From positions 1-64,000 of the forward strand of contig NZ_JAFBEC010000011.1 of assembly GCF_016908595.1 (NCBI RefSeq): a DNA stretch of 64,000 nucleotides, in the 5' to 3' direction. A program made the translations under genes and the position numbers. Each line of letters begins with the position of its first letter. The first letter of the stretch is position 1. Positions 1 through 8,686 of the stretch are shown one piece after another. Source of the DNA: Geomicrobium sediminis. GTDB lineage: Bacteria > Bacillota > Bacilli > Bacillales > Marinococcaceae. The notes beneath the pieces are model-generated. The model was not told the origin of the DNA. It ran no database searches and saw nothing but the letters and a program-made list of their open reading frames with translations.

Positions 1-63
1 TTCCGTTCTTTTCTCTATTATAACAAAGCGTGGTTATGATTCGGCGTCTATAAATAAGAAAAA

Positions 64-123
64 GCTGTTGAGAAATGACTTTCTCAACAGCCTGAGGAAG
101 CGAAGTAACGATACTTCGCTTCC
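64..123. terminator. Two back-to-back hairpins after the TauE-type gene
   Basis: Two perfect hairpins lie side by side. The first (64-91, stem GCTGTTGAGAAA) is followed by a T tract when read on the minus strand, so it should end the TauE-type transcript. The second (95-123, stem AGGAAGCGAAGTA) is followed by TTTTT on the plus strand and could stop a transcript entering from the left edge. Confidence 0.75.
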
Positions 124-126
124 TTT

Positions 127-912
127 TTATATGATAGAAATTAGATCAACAATAACGGTCATAATAATAATAAACAATAGCGTATTTAGACTAAGTTTTA
201 AGATTGCATCCGGAATTTTTGCACTTAATGAAGGTGCAATTAAACCACCAATCAGCCCACCAACTCCTAGTAAAATAGCAAACTCCCAGTCCATTGAGCC
301 CGAAGGTATTCTTGCAATGATTGCAAACAACGAGATGAAAACGCCAGTGAATGTCGTAATAGCAATCGTCGTCTTGAGTGAATAGTGAAGAACATACACC
401 ATATATGGAATGATTAAAATCATACCACCAACACCGATCACCCCTGTGACCACACCTAGAAAAAACATCAACCCCATCCCAAATATCATAGACAACCGCT
501 GATTCGGGGCGATGTTCGGCTTTCTAAAGGGAATTAAATTAAACGTTAACGAAATGATAGCAATAAAAAGAAATAGGCTAAGGAACACCAATTGATTCAC
601 ATGTTCAGCCAGAAACATGCTCGACAAAAAAGAACCAATCGACCCGAACAACACATAAAAAATGACTTTCTTATAAGGAATTCGCTTGGCAAAATGATGA
701 CGTACTGTTGCAGCACCCGTTGAAAATAACGTAAGAACAAGCGCCGCCGACGTGATCGTTTGAACCGTTAACGACTCTCCTACCAATGATGGATATACAT
801 ATTCAAGCAACGGAACGACTAACATGGAGCTTCCCGCTCCTAGTATGCTTGCAATTAGACCACAGATCAATCCGATGATGATTAGAATCATGACGACCAC
901 TCGTTTCAGCAA
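127..912 (-). CDS. TauE/SafE-family membrane permease (sulfite/anion exporter type)
   Basis: This is an integral membrane protein of 261 residues, made almost entirely of hydrophobic helices (about 7-8). It has the glycine-rich GxGSSMLVVPLL stretch near the N terminus and a related GVGGMILIIPYMV stretch in the second half, the duplicated signature of TauE/SafE (DUF81) permeases. The family exports sulfite, sulfoacetate or other organosulfur anions; the substrate here is unknown. The start is uncertain. The longest frame begins with TTG at 912, and ATG at 891 (residue 8) has a similarly weak ribosome-binding site. It stands alone, followed at once by the double hairpin at 64-123. Confidence 0.8.
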   Translation of the reverse strand: MLKRVVVMILIIIGLICGLIASILGAGSSMLVVPLLEYVYPSLVGESLTVQTITSAALVLTLFSTGAATVRHHFAKRIPYKKVIFYVLFGSIGSFLSSMFLAEHVNQLVFLSLFLFIAIISLTFNLIPFRKPNIAPNQRLSMIFGMGLMFFLGVVTGVIGVGGMILIIPYMVYVLHYSLKTTIAITTFTGVFISLFAIIARIPSGSMDWEFAILLGVGGLIGGLIAPSLSAKIPDAILKLSLNTLLFIIIMTVIVDLISII

Positions 913-1039
913 GACTACAACCTAATTCAACCTTGTAATCGTATCATAATTCTCTTAAAGTAACTCGTTAATTTAGCTAAATAGGAAACTTATCAAGAGG
1001 AGGAGGCATTTCGGTTTGTACTTTATTTCTCACAACTCG

Positions 1040-1357
1040 CTACTCATTTATTCTCTCGATTGAGAGTGCATGAACTTGAGGAGGGTCACTTTCCATTATT
1101 GAGCCATCGAAACCAATGACCACTGTATCCCCAACTTTCGCCCTTGAAGGAATGTCACTATTTCTAGTGTTTACGACTAATTCATCAAACGATTCATGCT
1201 CTGGTGCGATAGAAAAGCTATTTGAAAGAAATCCCATACTAATTATTTTTCCTTCTATCGTATGGGTATCTTCATGATCAATTTGCTCATTCGTGCTTGT
1301 GGAACAACCCATAAGTAATAAACATAAAATTGGGATAATCATTAATTTATTCATCAT
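1040..1357 (-). CDS. Small secreted lipoprotein, DUF3221/YobA-like
   Basis: This is a 105-residue lipoprotein with a hydrophobic signal peptide and a clear lipobox (LLMGC, Cys at residue 18). The mature part is a small acidic, beta-rich domain with the pattern IEGKIISMG...VGDTVVIGFDG. That resembles the OB-like DUF3221 (YobA) lipoproteins of Bacillus, but the family call is by eye only. An AAGGGG ribosome-binding site precedes tandem ATG codons. It probably sits on the outer face of the membrane; no function can be assigned. Confidence 0.6.
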   Translation of the reverse strand: MMNKLMIIPILCLLLMGCSTSTNEQIDHEDTHTIEGKIISMGFLSNSFSIAPEHESFDELVVNTRNSDIPSRAKVGDTVVIGFDGSIMESDPPQVHALSIERINE

Positions 1358-1410
1358 AAGTAAAAATCCCCTTTAATTAATGCACGCAGTGTACTACTAA
1401 TATTTCCAAC

Positions 1411-1947
1411 CTAAGACACTTCCTTATGCTCACGATTCATCAAACGTCCTTTTTTGTCGTAAACAGGGATGCCTTTATCCATGAGCATTTGAAGCAATAC
1501 TTTAGGTTCTGTCACTTGTTGATAACCCAAACTGAATACAGGGAATCCAGCCTTCGTTAAGGTATCGTAAATATAACCAGGAATTTGCCCAGAAAAGTGG
1601 TGTTCATACTTCGTATCATCATCCGTAATAAAGAAGATGACCGTATGCAAATTAAAATGAAGCAAGCGGACAGATTGTACATCTTCCCAAGTTACTAAAC
1701 CAACCGTAAACATCATCCCTTCCTCATTCAAGGTGATGATCGGACCTGTCTGATGTAAGTTATAAAATATTTGAAAACCGCAGCCAAACAGGATAAATGC
1801 CAAGAATGAGAAAACTAATGTACCCTCACCATCCGGATTCAACCATGCTACAAATGCGAAAAATAACATGATTAATCCCGACACTACACTTAGCCATATC
1901 ACCAAGTAACTTCTCTTTTTTGATAAGTAAAATGATTTTTCTATCAT
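1411..1947 (-). CDS. Hypothetical two-TM membrane protein with PH-like tail
   Basis: This is a 178-residue protein with two adjacent membrane helices (about residues 14-35 and 42-62). A soluble C-terminal domain follows, with strands such as ITLNEEGMMFTVGLVTWEDVQSV. This architecture (two helices, then a WEDV-containing PH-like beta domain) is common among uncharacterised Bacillus membrane proteins (STM3941/DUF5381-like; assignment uncertain). A GGAGTATACCA ribosome-binding site supports the ATG at 1947. It may be transcribed with the lipoprotein gene downstream (53-nt gap). Function unknown. Confidence 0.55.
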   Translation of the reverse strand: MIEKSFYLSKKRSYLVIWLSVVSGLIMLFFAFVAWLNPDGEGTLVFSFLAFILFGCGFQIFYNLHQTGPIITLNEEGMMFTVGLVTWEDVQSVRLLHFNLHTVIFFITDDDTKYEHHFSGQIPGYIYDTLTKAGFPVFSLGYQQVTEPKVLLQMLMDKGIPVYDKKGRLMNREHKEVS

Positions 1948-2014
1948 TGGTATACTCCGTTCCAGGTTGTTGATATGTAAATGGACTAATTTTCTACCTC
2001 TTTTTCTGTTTATA

Positions 2015-2045
2015 TGTTAACCTATTTTTAAATGTGGTTAACAAT
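2015..2045 (+). promoter_or_regulatory. BirA-type operator in front of bioY
   Basis: An interrupted palindrome TGTTAACC-N13-GGTTAACA lies directly upstream of the bioY ribosome-binding site. It matches the Gram-positive BirA (biotin repressor) half-sites GTTAACC/GGTTAAC, although the spacer is a little shorter than usual. Repression by BirA-biotinyl-AMP would make bioY-yhfT-yhfS biotin-responsive, as is known for yhfUTS in B. subtilis. Confidence 0.8.
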
Positions 2046-2062
2046 CGAAAGGAGGGCTACAC

Positions 2063-2620
2063 ATTAAAACAAAAAATCTCATTTTCATTTCGATGTTCAC
2101 TGCGTTCACAGCTGTTTTTGGGTTGTTACCACCGATTCCGATCCCTTTTATTCCTGTGCCCATTACGCTCCAAACATTCGGCGTCATGTTAACAGGAGCT
2201 TTGCTCGGTTCTAAGAAAGGGTTCCTTAGTATACTGCTACTCGTAGCACTTATTGCGATCGGCATCCCCCTGTTATCTGGTGGTCGAGGCGGTCTTGGTG
2301 TCTTGACTGCACCCGGAGGGGGCTACATACTGTCTTGGCCACTCGCTGCGTTTATGATTGGGTGGTTCACCGAACGACTCAACCACTACTCTATGCGTAA
2401 CTTAATCTTCATCAATGTTGTTGGTGGTATTCTATTCATTTATCTATGTGGGAGTTTATGGTTCTCTTTTACAACCGACCTTCCCTTTCCACAAAGCTTC
2501 ATCGCGAATCTCGCTTTTTTGCCTGGCGACGCTGTTAAAGTTGTGCTCACCGCTGCCTTAACGATCAAGCTTAAACAAACCGGTACGGTTCCAATTCTAA
2601 ATGAAACGATGAAAAGGTGA
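2063..2620 (+). CDS. bioY: BioY biotin transporter substrate-binding subunit (YhfU-type), ATT start
   Basis: This is an integral membrane S-component of biotin ECF transport: about six helices, with PITLQTFGVMLTGALLG and the glycine-rich GGRGGLGVLTAPGGGYILSWP loop typical of BioY. The first in-frame ATG (2093) has no ribosome-binding site and would cut into helix 1. AGGAGG at 2050-2055 sits 7 nt before ATT (2063), giving a normal BioY N terminus (MKTKNLIFIS), 185 residues. No ATG, GTG or TTG is available in frame between. It heads the operon with yhfT (4-nt gap) and yhfS and lies under a BirA operator. It would use EcfA1A2T encoded elsewhere. Confidence 0.85.
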   Translation: MKTKNLIFISMFTAFTAVFGLLPPIPIPFIPVPITLQTFGVMLTGALLGSKKGFLSILLLVALIAIGIPLLSGGRGGLGVLTAPGGGYILSWPLAAFMIGWFTERLNHYSMRNLIFINVVGGILFIYLCGSLWFSFTTDLPFPQSFIANLAFLPGDAVKVVLTAALTIKLKQTGTVPILNETMKR

Positions 2621-2624
2621 TCTT

Positions 2625-4109
2625 ATGAATATTGTTGCACCAATCTTTGATTACGCTGAAAAGAATCCCGATCAACTAGCCATCGTTGATGAACGTTCAA
2701 CGACCAGCTATCGCACACTCGCTTACACAATGGGGCAAGTCATGATTGGATTAAATAAGTACAATAAACCGCAAATGACGGTTGGTGTTCTCGCTCATAC
2801 CCATCGTGAAGTCATTGAGACATTATGTGGAGCTGTTGCAGCTGGTCATATTATAGTTGTTCTTGATCCGAAGTGGTCACAGAAGCAATTGAAGGAAAGC
2901 CTTAAACACGTTGATATCCTTTTTATTGACGAACAATTTCGAGATCTCGTGCGTAATCACACGACTGTAGACGTTATTCCTTACAGAACTGGCGAAAGTA
3001 TTAGTACATTCTATTATACAGATTGGCGCGATCTACATACAGGAACATTCCCAACTTTAGCAGTAGGGGATACAGAACCTTTTTACATTGGATTTACTTC
3101 TGGCACTACGAGTAATCCAAAATCATTCATCCGTCATCATCAATCTTGGATTGAGAGCTTTACCGCGTGTCATTCCGTTTTCAAGATTGACCAAAACAGC
3201 CATGTCGTTGCACCTGGTTCGATCGCTCATTCTTTATTTCTATTTGCTGTTTTTCATGCACTTTTCAATGGGGCAACGTTGTACGTATTGAATCAGTATT
3301 CTTCAACAAAGTCACTCAAACTCATTCAAAATCACCCTGTCTCACATATGTACCTTGTGCCTACAATGGCAGAATCACTTTTGGCATCACTTGAACCCTC
3401 TGAACAACACACACAACCTGTCTCACTGATCACATCTGGTGATAAATTAACGACTGAAACAAAAGGGCGATTGCAAAACGCTTGGCCAGACGTTCAGCTG
3501 TTTGAGTTTTACGGTGCTTCTGAATTAAGCTTCGTATCGGTATCTACGCCAAGTGATCATCTACGTAACCCTGAATCTGTCGGTAAACCATTTCCGAGCG
3601 TTCAATTGGAAATTCGAGATGATTCAGGAAACCCACTACCACCTGAGCAAATCGGTACACTACACGTAAAGAGCAACATGCTCTTTAGCGGGTACATAAA
3701 CGATGACAATGAGACAGCAAACGTTCTCATCGACGACTGGGCGGTAACAGGCGACTTAGCCAAGCTCTCTCACGATGGCGATCTCTACCTCGTAGGCAGG
3801 AAAAAGAATCGAATCATCAGCGGTGGGTGGAATATCTTCCCTGAGAAAATCGAAACAATTGTTAAAACGTACTCAAGTTTACACGAAGTTGCTGTTATTG
3901 GTCTACAGAGTAGGTTTTGGGGGGAGATTCCAGTTCTTGTAATTACAGAACAATCAAATGATGACCAACAAAGCACTTTACGATCCATTTACAAAGAGCA
4001 CCTGCCAAGACATGAATGGCCACGAAGAACATACACCATTGACGCTTTTCCTTATACATCTAGTGGCAAGATAGCTCGAGCGCGCTTAAAAGAACTCATT
4101 CAGAGGTGA
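2625..4109 (+). CDS. yhfT: AMP-forming acyl-CoA synthetase, YhfT-type
   Basis: This is a 494-residue member of the ANL adenylate-forming family, which activates a carboxylic acid as acyl-AMP and transfers it to CoA. It has the P-loop TSGTTSNPK (about residue 158), the adenine motif FYGASE, the hinge/catalytic TGDLAK and GRKKNRIISGGWNIFP, and the C-terminal lysine motif SSGKIARARL. The position between bioY and a thiolase, under a BirA site, matches B. subtilis yhfU-yhfT-yhfS. The likely role is activation of a fatty or dicarboxylic acid used as a pimelate/biotin precursor or scavenged (inference). The substrate is not readable from sequence. Confidence 0.85.
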   Translation: MNIVAPIFDYAEKNPDQLAIVDERSTTSYRTLAYTMGQVMIGLNKYNKPQMTVGVLAHTHREVIETLCGAVAAGHIIVVLDPKWSQKQLKESLKHVDILFIDEQFRDLVRNHTTVDVIPYRTGESISTFYYTDWRDLHTGTFPTLAVGDTEPFYIGFTSGTTSNPKSFIRHHQSWIESFTACHSVFKIDQNSHVVAPGSIAHSLFLFAVFHALFNGATLYVLNQYSSTKSLKLIQNHPVSHMYLVPTMAESLLASLEPSEQHTQPVSLITSGDKLTTETKGRLQNAWPDVQLFEFYGASELSFVSVSTPSDHLRNPESVGKPFPSVQLEIRDDSGNPLPPEQIGTLHVKSNMLFSGYINDDNETANVLIDDWAVTGDLAKLSHDGDLYLVGRKKNRIISGGWNIFPEKIETIVKTYSSLHEVAVIGLQSRFWGEIPVLVITEQSNDDQQSTLRSIYKEHLPRHEWPRRTYTIDAFPYTSSGKIARARLKELIQR

Positions 4110-4113
4110 TTAC

Positions 4114-5274
4114 GTGCACACTCCCGTTATTGTAAAAACCAAAAGAACAGCCATAGCAAAAGCCGGTGGCGCATTAAGTGACGTACGTCCCGAACATTTA
4201 GCCGCTCCTGTCTTGCAATCATTACTCACTGATACAGGGATTGAAGCGAAACAAATTGACGAAGTCGTACTTGGGAATGCTGTCGGACCCGGTGGAAATC
4301 TTGCTCGACTCGCTCTACTAACGGCAGGTTTTCCGCTTGAAATACCAGGTGTCACGATTGATCGTCAATGTGGTTCAGGTCTAGAAGCGATTGTTTATGC
4401 CGCTCGCTTTATTCAAAGCGGGGCTGGAAGCATCTACATTGCCGGCGGTGTCGAAAGCGAAAGCTTTGCACCTCTAAAAGTTGAAAAACCAACGAGTGAT
4501 CACGCAGAGCCTCTTGAGTTTACAAGGGCACGTTTTGCTCCAGATGGCATTGGTGATCCAGACATGGGGATCGCGGCTGAAAACGTCGCAAGAACGTTTG
4601 GCATTACACGTGAAATGCAAGATGACTTTGCGTGGCGAAGCCATCAGCTCGCTTCTATTGCGCAAGCAAAAGGTCATTTTAGCAATGAAATCGTACCCGT
4701 GGAACGTACAAACGGTACGATTTTTCATCAAGACGAATGCATACGAGGAAACGACATGAAGAAGCTTCTCGCTCGCCTCAAGCCGGTGTTCGAGCAACAG
4801 GGGACCGTAACCGCGGGGAATTGTTGCCCAAAAAATGACGGTGCTGCCGCTACTTTAATCATGTCGAAAGAAGAAGCGCAATGCTATGGTCTAAAACCCG
4901 AAGCAATCTTCTTAGACGCAGTCACTGCAGGAGTTGACCCGAACCTTCTCGGCATCGGACCGGTTCCTGCCATCCGTAAGCTGCTTATAAAGAATAGGTT
5001 AACCATGAATGAGATCGACCTTGTTGAGTTCAATGAAGCCTTCGCTTCCCAAGTCATTGCTTCACTACATTTACTAGACATCCCTCTAGAAAAAGTAAAT
5101 ATAAGCGGTGGTGCCATCGCCTTCGGACACCCGTACGGTGCATCTGGCAGCATTGTCGTAACAAGACTTATTGAAAATATGAAACAAACAAATGCACAAT
5201 ACGGAATTGCTACGATGGGAATTGGGGGTGGGTTAGGAACCGCAGTGTTGTTACGAAGGGATCCAGAAGAGTAA
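4114..5274 (+). CDS. yhfS: Thiolase-family protein, YhfS-type, lacking the CxG cysteine
   Basis: This 386-residue protein has the thiolase fold, starting at GTG (4114) after an AGAGGTG ribosome-binding site, 4 nt after yhfT. The nucleophile (DRQCGSG, Cys86), NEAFA and GHPYG (His339) are all present. The C-terminal CxG motif, normally MCIGGG with the acid/base cysteine, reads MGIGGG, so Gly369 replaces Cys. Typical length, no frameshift. Either it catalyses a related condensation or cleavage without that cysteine, or it is impaired. Part of the BirA-controlled operon; linked to biotin-precursor or acyl-CoA metabolism by context only. Confidence 0.8.
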   Translation: MHTPVIVKTKRTAIAKAGGALSDVRPEHLAAPVLQSLLTDTGIEAKQIDEVVLGNAVGPGGNLARLALLTAGFPLEIPGVTIDRQCGSGLEAIVYAARFIQSGAGSIYIAGGVESESFAPLKVEKPTSDHAEPLEFTRARFAPDGIGDPDMGIAAENVARTFGITREMQDDFAWRSHQLASIAQAKGHFSNEIVPVERTNGTIFHQDECIRGNDMKKLLARLKPVFEQQGTVTAGNCCPKNDGAAATLIMSKEEAQCYGLKPEAIFLDAVTAGVDPNLLGIGPVPAIRKLLIKNRLTMNEIDLVEFNEAFASQVIASLHLLDIPLEKVNISGGAIAFGHPYGASGSIVVTRLIENMKQTNAQYGIATMGIGGGLGTAVLLRRDPEE

Positions 5275-5364
5275 GAAAAGCACATATCGTTCTAGGCCAG
5301 AACATGTTTATGTAACTTCACCATTTATGTTAGTCTAACAATCATAAAACTTCTTTAGGAGGTT

Positions 5365-5622
5365 ATGATGGGGGAAACAGAAAATAGACTACTTTTAATA
5401 GCTGTGAAGATTTTAACTTATGTGACGGTGCCAATGATTATCATAAATACGTTTATTAATGGAGGCATCATATACTTATCGATACTATGGACGTGTACAT
5501 TCCTAGCAGTTTCATACATTGTGATATTTGCGTTTAGAAACTACACATTCCTTAGAGCATTTGCCGTCTGTGTATTTGCCTCTCTCAGTATTTCGTCTTT
5601 ATCTTTATTCTTTCTATTATAG
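5365..5622 (+). CDS. Small hydrophobic membrane protein
   Basis: This is an 85-residue protein with about three membrane helices (residues 9-27, 31-48, 58-84) and a short polar N terminus. AGGAGG (5357-5362) precedes tandem ATG codons at 5365 and 5368; the second has the better spacing. It has its own terminator at 5645-5674. I recognise no family. Confidence 0.55.
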   Translation: MMGETENRLLLIAVKILTYVTVPMIIINTFINGGIIYLSILWTCTFLAVSYIVIFAFRNYTFLRAFAVCVFASLSISSLSLFFLL

Positions 5623-5644
5623 GGTTGGGAACATTATTATGAAC

Positions 5645-5674
5645 AAAAAGTCACTCACGTCTGAGTGACTTTTT
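5645..5674. terminator. Bidirectional hairpin terminator
   Basis: The perfect stem AAAAAGTCACTCA with a 4-nt loop (CGTC) ends in TTTTT on the plus strand. It closes the small membrane protein gene. Confidence 0.8.
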
Positions 5675-5763
5675 GTTGTAATTCAGGAAACTAAACCAAG
5701 CTAAATGACAGTCTGGTTTAGTTCTTTCATAGAGTGGTAATGATTAAAAAGGAGTGCATAAAT

Positions 5764-5988
5764 ATGACTACATCTATTTTTAGTGCGACACTCATTTTAG
5801 CGAGCATCATTATTTATATGGGTACTTTCATTACTACCGCTGTAGTCTCAGGAGGAGGGGTAGACATTACCGAGATGATCTATTCATCAATGTGGGACGC
5901 CTTTCCTTTCCATGTTATTTTATCCGTTATAATGCTAGTTGGAGGTTTAACTTTATTGAGCTATGAAGTAATCCAAAACAAAAAGTAA
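5764..5988 (+). CDS. Small two-TM membrane protein
   Basis: This is a 74-residue protein with two hydrophobic helices (about residues 6-24 and 47-66) around an acidic extracytoplasmic loop, and a lysine-rich C terminus. The open frame extends to GTG at 5734, but AAGGAG at 5749-5754 sets the start at ATG 5764. No family recognised. It is the last gene before the AT-rich island. Confidence 0.5.
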   Translation: MTTSIFSATLILASIIIYMGTFITTAVVSGGGVDITEMIYSSMWDAFPFHVILSVIMLVGGLTLLSYEVIQNKK

Positions 5989-6039
5989 GCTTTGGCGTTT
6001 CGTCCCCACTAACTAAAAACAGTATCCCTTTTAACCTTA

Positions 6040-6076
6040 TAAGCCTTCGACAACTCATGAAGGCTTACTTCTTTTT
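6040..6076 (+). terminator. Rho-independent terminator
   Basis: Stem TAAGCCTTC/GAAGGCTTA with a 10-nt loop, followed by CTTCTTTTT. It closes the two-TM protein gene and marks the left border of the AT-rich island. Confidence 0.65.
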
Positions 6077-6239
6077 ATTTCATAAAAGTAAAATACTAGC
6101 GTTGCTTCATAACAATTGCACGGGTGTTTAATTCAACTTTTACTAAAAAGATTGATCAAAATGAATAAATTTTAATTAACCCTAATTTATTTTTAGGTGT
6201 TGCACTTGATTTTACAATTCGTCTTATAAAAAAGATTGA

Positions 6240-7166
6240 TTAAACCTCAACAACATTCATTTTTTGATAAAGTTCTTTAATATCTTCTTTAAAAAGGTTT
6301 GCATCATTTGAACTTGACCATTTATATAGATTTTGGAATAATTCTGTTTCCATAAAATATCTTGCTTCGTATGACATAATAAATGAATCTTCAATAGCAT
6401 TATAATCAGACAATGATTTCTTAGAACTTCTGAGAGATTTTTTTAATAATAAAAATAAAATATTTGATAAATCATGCCCATTTACTAATTGCAGTAAATC
6501 GTATTCTTTTTCTGACAGCTCTTCAATCTTCTGTTTCACTAATTCTTTATCAACCATTTGAATAGACCTATTAATTGAATAGTTAAAAACAGTATTTATT
6601 AATTGTTCTTTACCTTTAAACTGTAATGTCTTCTCATCTATAAAATCTTTGTATTTTAAATTTTTCCCATCTATTTTTTTAGGCTTAAATGCCAACCCTA
6701 AACTATGTAAATCATTTGCTAGTTTTAATAATCCTATTTCTTTAGCTATATTTAATAAACTTTCCTTTATTTCTCTTCCACTCATAAATTCATCTAATTT
6801 TTTCTTTGTAACATAGATATATAATACTGTCTCTAATGCTGGAGATTTGAACATCATAACTTCACTATCATGATAATCTGTAGAAAAAATATCTTGTACT
6901 AACTGATCCTCCTCTAAGATTTTTGAAAAATCAGCATCTATTATTCCTATTTTTTTATTAAACTTTCGTTCCTCTAAAATTTTTATAATATCTCTAACTT
7001 TTTCTTTGCCCCCGACTTGTTTAATTTCTACTGTATCATCAATATTAAAGAATTTACTATAAAGATTAAAATCTTTCGTCCCTTCCACAATTAAATATGT
7101 TCCATTAAATGTTGTATCTTGCATAATTGCATTTGCTGTTCTCTCAGGTGTCATATGCTCAAACAC
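6240..7166 (-). CDS. DUF4435 TOPRIM-like effector, AriB-like (PARIS-type defence)
   Basis: This 308-residue protein has a TOPRIM-like core: YLIVEG with Glu28, then GIIDADF with Asp77 and Asp79, then a YHDSEVMMF motif near residue 98. This is the layout of DUF4435, the family of AriB, the effector nuclease of PARIS anti-phage systems. The C-terminal half is helical and lysine-rich. The start is GTG at 7166, directly after the ATPase stop codon; an ATG lies four codons in. AAGGGGTGG inside the ATPase 3' end is the likely ribosome-binding site, implying coupled translation. The AT-rich codon usage is unlike the flanking core genes. OLD/Gabija proteins are related alternatives, but those fuse the two activities. 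Confidence 0.75.
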   Translation of the reverse strand: MFEHMTPERTANAIMQDTTFNGTYLIVEGTKDFNLYSKFFNIDDTVEIKQVGGKEKVRDIIKILEERKFNKKIGIIDADFSKILEEDQLVQDIFSTDYHDSEVMMFKSPALETVLYIYVTKKKLDEFMSGREIKESLLNIAKEIGLLKLANDLHSLGLAFKPKKIDGKNLKYKDFIDEKTLQFKGKEQLINTVFNYSINRSIQMVDKELVKQKIEELSEKEYDLLQLVNGHDLSNILFLLLKKSLRSSKKSLSDYNAIEDSFIMSYEARYFMETELFQNLYKWSSSNDANLFKEDIKELYQKMNVVEV

Positions 7167-8501
7167 TTATTCCACCCCTTGTAATTCAACTTTTAAATCC
7201 CAATTATTTGATATTATATCTGGGGAATGTGTAGCTATCAGAATGTCTAACTTATTTAAATTGTGAATTTCCTTCAAATCTGAAATAAATTTATTTTGCC
7301 ATGAAATATGTAACGAAATTTCAGGCTCATCTATCAATATTAAAGAATTAGGACTAGTATTGAATATCAAATGGTAAAATAATATCAATTCATTTTTTTC
7401 CCCAGAAGAAAGTTGTTCCAAAGGGATCTGTCTATAAATATCTCCCTCTTTAAGCACTGTAGATTTAAACGCAAATCCATCTTCTTTATTTACATATAAC
7501 TTTTTATGTTTAAACCTTTCATTAATAATCTTTAATAGCAATCTAATCTTTTCTGCTATTTCATCAAATATACTTAACTTATCGAAGCTATCTTTAACAT
7601 ATAGCATAAGAACATTTTTCACTGTATCTTCTGGTTTATCTATTAAAAGAAGATCTGAATTTTTATCAGTTTCTACTAAACCAACTTCATCAAGCAAACT
7701 ACGCTTATCTTCTAAAGCTTTAAGTTCATCATTCAAATCACTCTCTGATACACTGCGATTCCCTTCTTTTAATTCATTAACCAATCTATTAGGGTATGTT
7801 CTATCTAATTTAGAAGATAACTCTGTAGACTCTGTTAATTTTTGTTTTATCGATTCTGTTAGCTCTCTAGAGTATTTTCTTACAGTTTCAATAGGGGCTC
7901 TATCCGGATTTCCAAAATTGTAAACTCGCTGTGTTTCTATTAAAGAAACCTGTACTTTTTCGAATCTATCAATAAACCATTGAGGTGAGTCCGAATTTTT
8001 AATAGAATCATTATCAAATCTTCTTGGTTGATTTGCACTATATCTTTCAACAATTTCTAATGAATTATAGAGTTCCCCAGTATATCTGTGTTCCCATGTA
8101 TTAGGGCCACTCCTTCTTAAAGTATTACTCCCCCTCGCTATGTGCATTGCTTCTCTTCTAATTGCTTCTGGATTATATACATCTAATTCTAGTAAAAAAA
8201 CTTCTTCTTTTTTTCCTTTTCTTTTTTGACTAACAGAGAGTGAAACTTCTTTTTCTTGAGTTTCATTTTTAAAAATTTCCCAAGAAACATTATCTTCAAA
8301 TTTAAAAATAAGACTTTCATATTCAATATTTGCAAGCTTGTAAAACTCACCTTTAAAAAATGCCTCTACCATTTCTAATATTTTCGTTTTCCCTAGGCCA
8401 TTCTCACCAATTACAATAGTTATTCCTCTATCGATACTTAATTTAATTTCATGATTAAATATACCAAATAACTTTTTAATAGATATTTCTTTTAATTTCA
8501 A
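7167..8501 (-). CDS. ABC/SMC-type AAA ATPase, AriA-like (PARIS-type defence)
   Basis: This 444-residue ATPase has Walker A GENGLGKT (residues 32-39), the ABC signature LSSGEKNE, Walker B LILIDEPE with ISLH after it, and the switch ATHSPD near the C terminus. The middle (about 130-320) is a charged helical insertion with possible coiled coil. This is the AAA_15/AAA_21 type found in AriA, RecF and OLD proteins. Directly upstream of a DUF4435 gene it forms the two-gene PARIS layout, in which the ATPase sequesters the effector and releases it on phage challenge (family knowledge). The start is TTG at 8501 with GGGGGTGA upstream. Strongly AT-rich; likely acquired. Confidence 0.75.
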   Translation of the reverse strand: MKLKEISIKKLFGIFNHEIKLSIDRGITIVIGENGLGKTKILEMVEAFFKGEFYKLANIEYESLIFKFEDNVSWEIFKNETQEKEVSLSVSQKRKGKKEEVFLLELDVYNPEAIRREAMHIARGSNTLRRSGPNTWEHRYTGELYNSLEIVERYSANQPRRFDNDSIKNSDSPQWFIDRFEKVQVSLIETQRVYNFGNPDRAPIETVRKYSRELTESIKQKLTESTELSSKLDRTYPNRLVNELKEGNRSVSESDLNDELKALEDKRSLLDEVGLVETDKNSDLLLIDKPEDTVKNVLMLYVKDSFDKLSIFDEIAEKIRLLLKIINERFKHKKLYVNKEDGFAFKSTVLKEGDIYRQIPLEQLSSGEKNELILFYHLIFNTSPNSLILIDEPEISLHISWQNKFISDLKEIHNLNKLDILIATHSPDIISNNWDLKVELQGVE

Positions 8502-8686
8502 AGTACTTCACCCCCACTATTAATATATACAAATAAACCCAAATACTTAATAAATTATACCTTAAATATTAGTATTTTTTTATTTATTATTTTAGCTCTA
8601 TACTCTTCAACCTTTTTATCATGTTTTAAAGTTGAAAATTGGTTTTGTAAAAATGAAGTTGTTCTTTATTCCACGTTCCACTGCTA

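Noticed and set aside
2038-2265. Minus-strand ORF opposite bioY
   Set aside because: A shadow of the BioY reading frame: no ribosome-binding site, proline-rich nonsense composition, and it covers the BirA operator.
6148-6243. AAAAAGATTGAT repeats at the left island edge as a further Tn7-like end
   Set aside because: They lack the TGTA start and the TGACAA core seen in the other ends. Too AT-rich to be meaningful.
7167-8501. OLD-family or Gabija GajA nuclease
   Set aside because: Those fuse ATPase and TOPRIM in one chain. Here the ATPase ends soon after its C-terminal motor motifs and the TOPRIM-like part is a separate DUF4435 gene.
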